Shown here: in pieces, positions 14,476-18,955 of the stretch
Layout of the letters: each line of letters starts with the position of its first letter
Position numbering within the stretch: the stretch's first letter is position 1
Source: Lachnospiraceae bacterium
Lineage (GTDB): Bacteria > Bacillota > Clostridia > Lachnospirales > Lachnospiraceae
Length of the DNA: 18,955 nucleotides
Direction of reading: 5' to 3'
Assembly (NCBI GenBank): GCA_900757145.1
Contig: CAAEMT010000060.1
Coordinates: 1-18,955, forward strand
Program-made: the position numbers and the translations under genes
Notes under the pieces: generated by a model
Database searches by the model: none
The model's input: the letters and a program-made list of their open reading frames with translations, nothing else
Told to the model about the DNA's origin: nothing

Positions 14476-15525
14476 ATGGAAAAACATGTACACGGAGGAA
14501 ATATTTATGAGCATGAGGGTTGTCTCGATTTTTCTGCAAACTGCAACCCACTTGGAACACCACGGCGCGTTGTTCAGGCTGCGTCACAGAGTATGGAGAA
14601 GATTGCGCAGTATCCGAGAGTGGGCTGTGCCCCGCTTTGTGCGGCAATCGCACAGTATGAGGGAACAAAAGAGAATCAGGTGATCTGTGGAAACGGTGCG
14701 GCAGAGTTAATCTTTTCTCTGTGCCATGCGTTATCGCCTAAGCGTGCGCTTCTTCCTGCGCCTACATTTGCAGAATATGGACAGGCGCTTGCTTCCGTTG
14801 GATGCAGGATTGAGTATGTGCAGTTGCGCGCGGAAGAAGGGTTTGCTATTACAGAAGAATTTATCGGTTCGCTGCATGAAGAGCTTGATATTGTGTTTTT
14901 GTGCAATCCGAATAATCCCACAGGGGCGCTTATCGGGCGAGACCTTCTTTTTCGTATTATGAAGAGGTGTCGGGAACTGGGAATTTTTCTTGTGGTGGAT
15001 GAGTGCTTTCTTGACTTTGTGGAGAGTCCGTCAGACTGTACTTTGAAAGCGTATCTTTCAGAAAATCCCTTGTTATTCTTGCTGAAAGCCTTTACGAAAA
15101 GATATGCGATGGCAGGGCTGCGGTTGGGATACGGACTGTGTGGAAATCGCAGACTTTTGGATCGTATGGAGTCAGTGACACAGCCGTGGAATGTGTCTGT
15201 GCCTGCGCAGGCGGCAGGAGTGGCGGCTTTGTGCGAGGAGGAGTATGTACAGCAGGCGCGTGCGCTTATATTTCATGAACGGCAGTGGATGGCAGAGAAG
15301 CTTTCTTCCATAGGAATGACTGTTTACCCGCCGCAGGCAAATTATATATTCTTTTATGGAAAAGAGAATCTTTTTGAGTTATGTGAAGAAAAAGGTGTTC
15401 TGATTCGAGACTGTAAAAATTATCCCGGACTTTGCAAAGGGTATTACCGTGTGGCGGTCAGGACGCATGAGGAGAATGAAGTACTGATACGTGTACTGGA
15501 AGAAATATACGTGGAGGATGTGTGA
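14476..15525 (+). CDS. cobD: Threonine-phosphate decarboxylase CobD (HisC-like fold)
   Basis: A 349-residue PLP enzyme of the class I/II aminotransferase fold. It begins HGGNIYEHEGCLDFSANCNP (~6-24), as in CobD proteins, which decarboxylate L-threonine phosphate to the aminopropanol phosphate linker. NPNNPTG (~144-150), the cofactor Asp175 in VVDECF and the Schiff-base Lys208 in FTKRYAMAGLRLGYG are visible. CobD and histidinol-phosphate aminotransferase are hard to tell apart by sequence alone; the operon context decides. ATG 14476 has GGGAG (14464-14468) 7 nt upstream. It ends one base into the cbiP start (TGATG). Confidence 0.93.
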   Translation: MEKHVHGGNIYEHEGCLDFSANCNPLGTPRRVVQAASQSMEKIAQYPRVGCAPLCAAIAQYEGTKENQVICGNGAAELIFSLCHALSPKRALLPAPTFAEYGQALASVGCRIEYVQLRAEEGFAITEEFIGSLHEELDIVFLCNPNNPTGALIGRDLLFRIMKRCRELGIFLVVDECFLDFVESPSDCTLKAYLSENPLLFLLKAFTKRYAMAGLRLGYGLCGNRRLLDRMESVTQPWNVSVPAQAAGVAALCEEEYVQQARALIFHERQWMAEKLSSIGMTVYPPQANYIFFYGKENLFELCEEKGVLIRDCKNYPGLCKGYYRVAVRTHEENEVLIRVLEEIYVEDV

Positions 15526-17054
15526 TGGCAAAAGCGATTATGATACAGGGAACGATGTCAAATGCCGGAAAGAGCCTTCTTGCTGCCGGCTTATGCAGGA
15601 TATTCAAACAAGACGGTTATCGTGTGGCGCCGTTTAAATCGCAGAATATGGCACTCAATTCTTTTATTACAGAGGAAGGGCTTGAGATGGGGCGGGCGCA
15701 GGTCATGCAGGCAGAGGCGGCGGGAATAAAGCCGGAAGTACGGATGAATCCGATCCTGTTAAAGCCTACGAATGATACCGGCTCGCAGGTGATCGTAAAC
15801 GGCGAGGTGGTCGGCACCATGAGTGCGCGTGATTATTTCAAATACAAGAAAACGCTTCGTCCCGTTGTACGGCAGACGTATGAATCACTGGCAGCGGACT
15901 ACGATATTATTGTGATAGAGGGGGCCGGAAGCCCTGCCGAGATCAACTTAAAAAGCGAAGATTTTGTGAATATGGGAATGGCAAAAATTGCGAAGTCACC
16001 GGTCGTTCTTGTAGGTGATATTGACCGCGGAGGTGTGTTTGCTCAGCTTTACGGAACGGTGATGCTTCTTGACGAGTCGGAGCGCGAAATGGTGAAGGGG
16101 CTGGTGATCAATAAGTTCCGTGGTGATAAGACGCTTCTGGAGCCGGGGCTTTTGCAGCTTGAAACTCTCTGCGGTGTTCCTGTTGTCGGAGTTGCCCCCT
16201 ATCTTAATATTTCGGTGGAAGATGAGGACAGTTTAAGTGATCGTTTTGAACGGGAACAGGAGATCGGACTTATCGATATAGCTGTGATCCGTGTGCCGAG
16301 AATTTCTAATTTTACAGATTTTAATCCGCTTGAAAATATCCCGGGCGTATCTCTTCGATATGTAAAGCACCCGTCCGATCTGAAAGATCCCGATATGATT
16401 CTGCTGCCCGGATCTAAAAATACGATGGGTGATCTGAAATGGATGCGGGAGAGCGGGATGGAGGCAGCAGTACAAAAACAGGCGTCAAGAGGCAAGGTGA
16501 TTTTTGGAATCTGCGGCGGATATCAGATGCTTGGCGAAACCCTGAATGATCCGTACAGCGTAGAAGACGGGGGAAGTATGAAAGGCATGGGCCTGATCCC
16601 AATGGACACAGTATTTACGCAGAACAAGACGCGTACGCGGGCGGAGGGGGCGTTTGGCAATGTGGCAGGCGACCTTTCGGCGTTGAGCGGTGTTTCCTTT
16701 TCCGGTTATGAAATACATATGGGAGAGAGCTGCCTCAAAGAAGGAGCATACCCGCTGACTCACGTAAGCGATACGGTAAGCGGGAAGGCAAAGCGTGAGG
16801 GCGGCGGATGTAAAAATGTTTACGGTACATATGTACACGGAATTTTTGACCGTGAATCCGTCGCAGGCACATTAATAGAAATACTGGGGAGGAAAAAGGG
16901 CATCAGCGCAGAGGAGATTGCTGCGACTGATTATGCGGCGTTTAAGGAGACACAGTACGATATTTTGGCAAAAGAGCTTCGGGAAAACCTCGATATGAAA
17001 AAAATATATGAGATTTTGGATTTGGGAATGCCGGATCAATTACAGGTTCAGTAA
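15525..17054 (+). CDS. cbiP: Adenosylcobyric acid synthase CbiP (CobQ-type)
   Basis: CbiP amidates carboxyls b, d, e and g of adenosylcobyrinate a,c-diamide using ATP and glutamine. The P-loop QGTMSNAGKS (~8-17) is followed by FKSQNMALNSFI and MNPILLKP, all diagnostic. The glutamine amidotransferase domain has the nucleophile Cys330 in GICGGYQMLG and a His in YGTYVHGIFD. The length of 509 residues is standard. ATG 15525 shares its A with the cobD stop and has GGAGG (15513-15517) 7 nt upstream. GTG 15522 is a poorer alternative. cbiC follows within 20 nt. Confidence 0.96.
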   Translation: MAKAIMIQGTMSNAGKSLLAAGLCRIFKQDGYRVAPFKSQNMALNSFITEEGLEMGRAQVMQAEAAGIKPEVRMNPILLKPTNDTGSQVIVNGEVVGTMSARDYFKYKKTLRPVVRQTYESLAADYDIIVIEGAGSPAEINLKSEDFVNMGMAKIAKSPVVLVGDIDRGGVFAQLYGTVMLLDESEREMVKGLVINKFRGDKTLLEPGLLQLETLCGVPVVGVAPYLNISVEDEDSLSDRFEREQEIGLIDIAVIRVPRISNFTDFNPLENIPGVSLRYVKHPSDLKDPDMILLPGSKNTMGDLKWMRESGMEAAVQKQASRGKVIFGICGGYQMLGETLNDPYSVEDGGSMKGMGLIPMDTVFTQNKTRTRAEGAFGNVAGDLSALSGVSFSGYEIHMGESCLKEGAYPLTHVSDTVSGKAKREGGGCKNVYGTYVHGIFDRESVAGTLIEILGRKKGISAEEIAATDYAAFKETQYDILAKELRENLDMKKIYEILDLGMPDQLQVQ

Positions 17055-17072
17055 AAAATGGAAGGGAGCGTC

Positions 17073-17714
17073 ATGAAGATAGAGTTAGAAAATATCAAAC
17101 CGATGGACATTGAAAAAAGAAGTTTTGAGATCATTACACAGGAATTAGGCGATACTCATCTGATTCCGGGAACGGAGCTCATTGTGAAGCGGTGTATCCA
17201 CACAAGCGCAGATTTTGATTATGCGCAGAATCTCTGTTTTTCAGAGGATGCGGTACGAAAAGCAATAGAAGCGCTCAGGGATGGGGTATGTATCGTGACA
17301 GATACACAGATGGCAAAGTCAGGTATCAATAAGCGTGCGCTTGCGCGCTGCGGCGGAGAAGTGTACTGCTTTATGTCAGATGAGGATGTGGCTGAGGCTT
17401 CAAAGAAAAACGGAACGACAAGAGCTGCGGCATGCATGGATAAAGCTGCCGCGATGAACAAAAAGCTAATCTTTGCGATTGGGAACGCCCCGACGGCTCT
17501 CGTGCGATTGTATGAGCTGATGGATGAGGGGAAGATCGATCCGGCGCTTATCATAGGAGCTCCGGTTGGATTTGTCAATGTAGTTCAGTCGAAAGAGCTG
17601 ATTATGAAAAGTAAAGCCCCATATATCGTAGCGCGGGGACGAAAAGGGGGCAGCAATATTGCGGCGTGCATATGCAACGCACTGTTATATATGATAGACA
17701 ACAATCGTGACTGA
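17073..17714 (+). CDS. cbiC: Cobalt-precorrin-8 methylmutase CbiC
   Basis: CbiC moves the C11 methyl to C12, giving cobyrinate. The catalytic His43 lies in VKRCIHTSADFDYAQNL. TDTQMAKSGINKRAL and the GNAPTALVRLYEL and GAPVGFVNVVQSKE stretches of the C-terminal half are family features. I chose ATG 17073 (213 residues) because GAAGGGAG sits right before it. An in-frame ATG at 17058 would add five residues. This is the last gene of the operon: a 480-nt gap with its own promoter and riboswitch follows. Its place at the end, after the amidases it feeds, shows that gene order does not follow reaction order. Confidence 0.95.
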   Translation: MKIELENIKPMDIEKRSFEIITQELGDTHLIPGTELIVKRCIHTSADFDYAQNLCFSEDAVRKAIEALRDGVCIVTDTQMAKSGINKRALARCGGEVYCFMSDEDVAEASKKNGTTRAAACMDKAAAMNKKLIFAIGNAPTALVRLYELMDEGKIDPALIIGAPVGFVNVVQSKELIMKSKAPYIVARGRKGGSNIAACICNALLYMIDNNRD

Positions 17715-17724
17715 GTTTTCAGTC
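17709..17724 (+). other. Short hairpin at the end of cbiC, no clear terminator
   Basis: GACTGA (17709-17714) pairs with TCAGTC (17719-17724) around GTTT, covering the cbiC stop codon. No T-run follows, so it does not qualify as an intrinsic terminator. Read-through of the operon transcript into the next leader is therefore possible. Confidence 0.35.
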
Positions 17725-17755
17725 ATAGGGCAGGACAGAAAAATTCGGCGATAAC

Positions 17756-17784
17756 TTGTCAATGACAGGGGATTGTGGTAGAAT
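17756..17784 (+). promoter_or_regulatory. Sigma-A promoter with extended -10 for the cbiK unit
   Basis: TTGTCA (17756-17761) and TAGAAT (17779-17784) lie 17 nt apart, and TGG directly before the -10 supplies the extended TGN element. The start site would be near 17791, about 16 nt before the riboswitch P1 strand. This spacing resembles that of the first promoter and leader. Confidence 0.8.
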
Positions 17785-17806
17785 AAGCAAGACAACAGAA
17801 CAAGAA

Positions 17807-17978
17807 AACAGCGGGTGCGGCATTTCATATGCCGAAAAGGGAAACAGGTGTGAATCCTGTACGATCTCGTCACTGTATTTAGGGAGTATACAGCACTGCG
17901 AAAGCAGGAAAGTCACTGGAAGAATCTGGGAAGGCGCTGCATATAATGATCTATAAGCCAGGAAACCTGCCCGCTGTT
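17807..17978 (+). promoter_or_regulatory. Classical full-size cobalamin riboswitch upstream of cbiK
   Basis: The closing stem P1 is AACAGCGGG (17807-17815) with CCCGCTGTT (17970-17978), nine perfect pairs. P2 is CGGCAT/ATGCCG (17818-17823 with 17829-17834). The core GGGAAACAGGTG (17839-17850), TGAATCCTG, the B12-box-like CACTGT (17871-17876) and the 3' consensus AGCCAGGAAACCTGCC (17956-17971) are all present. The total is about 172 nt. This is the standard class I architecture, expected to bind adenosylcobalamin and turn expression down. Confidence 0.95.
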
Positions 17979-18053
17979 GGTACGGGAGCTTGATGTTCCG
18001 AATCACGAGTAATTGGTTGTACCGATGAAGCAGGCTTTTTGCTTGATTTTGAG

Positions 18054-18083
18054 AACCTTTTACCATGCGTAGAAGGTTTTTTT
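18054..18083 (+). terminator. Riboswitch-controlled intrinsic terminator before cbiK
   Basis: AACCTTTTAC (18054-18063) and GTAGAAGGTT (18069-18078) form ten pairs with one G-U around CATGC, followed by a T-run to 18083. Between aptamer and terminator, TTGGTAC (17977-17983) can pair with GTACCGA (18019-18025). This competes with the last two P1 bases and may be the switching helix. A weak hairpin AAGCA/TGCTT (18028-18032 with 18040-18044) also lies there. The terminator is about 110 nt before the cbiK start. Confidence 0.88.
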
Positions 18084-18195
18084 GCGTCATAAGAAAGATC
18101 TTGTTATGCTGACGTACGAAAAAGCAGGCAAGGAGTCAGGTGAGAACGTCAGATTTTCCGATCCTGGAGTCAAATCAAAAACAGGAGGAAAAGAC

Positions 18196-18955
18196 ATGAG
18201 AAACAAAATGGTAAGAGGACTGGCACTGGGATTGGCAGTGTCAACAGCAGCAATGATGGGGGCTCCGGTAAGCCTTGCAGCCGAGAGTGAGACAGAGGTT
18301 GTATCGGAAGCGGTAGAAGAATCGCCGGAGGAAGAGACAGCGGGAGGCACAGAGACGTCAGAAGAAGAGACGTCAGAAAGCGCAGAGGTGTCTGAGAATC
18401 AGGCAGCGGCAGACAATGTGGCAGCGCTGATCGATGCGATCTATGTGCAGGAACGCACGGAGACAACAGACGATGAATGCGCTGCAGCAAAGGAAGCGTG
18501 GGATGCGCTTACGGATGAGCAGAAGGAGCTTGTAGAAGGAGAAAATGCAAGCCCTGATTATTTTGGTCTCGATACGGGTGATGCATCTGCAGACGATGCG
18601 CGCAATGCAGATGAGATCGGTGAGAATGAGCTTCTGGTTGTAAGTTTCGGAACCTCCTTTAATGACAGCCGCGCAGAGGATATTAAAGGAATCGAGGATG
18701 CGCTTGCAGAGGCATATCCTGACTGGAGCGTAAGAAGAGCATTTACTGCTCAGATCATTATTAACCATGTGCAGGCAAGAGACGGTGAAAAGATCGACAA
18801 TATGCAGCAGGCTCTTGACCGCGCTGTGGCAAACGGCGTAAAAAATCTTGTGGTACAGCCAACGCATCTGATGCATGGCGCTGAATATGACGAGATGAAG
18901 GAGACACTTGATGCGTATGCCGATCAGTTTGACTCAGTTGTTATTGCAGAACCGA
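18196..18955 (+). CDS. cbiK: Exported CbiK-type sirohydrochlorin cobaltochelatase (partial, runs off right edge)
   Basis: The reading frame is open from ATG 18196 to the window end (253 codons). AGGAGG (18183-18188) lies 7 nt upstream. Residues 1-29 form a signal peptide (basic start, hydrophobic run LALGLAVSTAAMMG, cleavage near SLA-AE). Residues ~30-70 are a Glu/Ser/Thr-rich linker. Residues ~74-114 (VAALIDAI, then EAWDALTDEQKELV) resemble the small helical repeat of Gram-positive surface proteins. The CbiK domain starts at ~146 with LLVVSFGTSFNDSR and has FTAQIIINHVQ and VVQPTHLMHGAEYDEM. His224 aligns with catalytic His145 of Salmonella CbiK; the second catalytic His would lie beyond the edge. 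CbiK inserts Co2+ into sirohydrochlorin. Its export is odd, since that substrate is made inside the cell. It is controlled by its own cobalamin riboswitch. Confidence 0.88.
   Translation, partial: MRNKMVRGLALGLAVSTAAMMGAPVSLAAESETEVVSEAVEESPEEETAGGTETSEEETSESAEVSENQAAADNVAALIDAIYVQERTETTDDECAAAKEAWDALTDEQKELVEGENASPDYFGLDTGDASADDARNADEIGENELLVVSFGTSFNDSRAEDIKGIEDALAEAYPDWSVRRAFTAQIIINHVQARDGEKIDNMQQALDRAVANGVKNLVVQPTHLMHGAEYDEMKETLDAYADQFDSVVIAEP

Noticed and set aside
14423..14683. Plus-strand open frame of 86 codons before and overlapping cobD
   Set aside because: It overlaps the well-supported cobD start in another frame and most of it is a shadow of cobD; no family motif in the unique part.
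17756..17956. Plus-strand open frame of 66 codons in the second leader
   Set aside because: It starts inside the promoter and covers the aptamer; there is no support for coding.

Overview
The window looks like a chromosomal segment of an anaerobic, gut-type member of the Firmicutes, most likely Lachnospiraceae. The evidence is the oxygen-independent (cbi-type) cobalamin pathway, strong AGGAGG-type ribosome binding sites, sigma-A promoters, intrinsic terminators, cobalamin riboswitches and Tn554-like recombinase genes. Every gene I can support is on the + strand. The taxonomic call is an inference from gene content and style; no marker gene is present.

Region 1 (1-3183) is the remains of a Tn554-family-like mobile element. 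It has a 13-residue tail of what may be an IS transposase at the left edge, a TnpB-like tyrosine recombinase that appears to have lost its N-terminal part, and a TnpC-like small protein overlapping it by 14 nt. A visibly A+T-rich KAP-type P-loop NTPase follows, in the position where Tn554-type elements carry cargo. The right end lies in a repeat-rich stretch at about 3046-3183 and abuts a decapitated ABC ATPase gene.

Region 2 (3184-5878) is an ABC transporter locus damaged by that insertion. Only the last ~60 residues of the ATPase survive (D-loop and H-loop, no Walker A or signature), followed by an intact FtsX/MacB-type permease of about 836 residues that now lacks its adjacent partner.

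Region 3 (5875-17714) is a cobalamin (adenosylcobamide) biosynthesis operon: cbiD, cbiF, cbiG, cbiH, a cbiJ-cbiE-cbiT triple fusion, cbiA, cbiB, cobD and cbiP-cbiC. Its near-consensus promoter has a -35 box overlapping the permease stop codon. The leader holds a compact, divergent cobalamin riboswitch candidate and an intrinsic terminator. Most genes overlap or sit within 15 nt of each other, so translation is probably coupled. Together the products carry cobalt-precorrin-3 through ring contraction, methylation, reduction, methyl migration and amidation to adenosylcobinamide (phosphate). cbiL and the nucleotide-loop genes cobU, cobS and cobT are not in the window.

Region 4 (17715-18955) is a second, independently promoted unit. 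It has an extended -10 sigma-A promoter, a classical full-size cobalamin riboswitch, a strong terminator, and the start of a cbiK-type cobaltochelatase. The chelatase carries a signal peptide, an acidic linker and a small helical surface-protein-like domain ahead of the catalytic domain, and runs off the right edge. The most notable points are the exported chelatase, the two differently built riboswitches, the overlap between P1 and terminator in the first riboswitch, and the mobile-element junction in the ABC ATPase.
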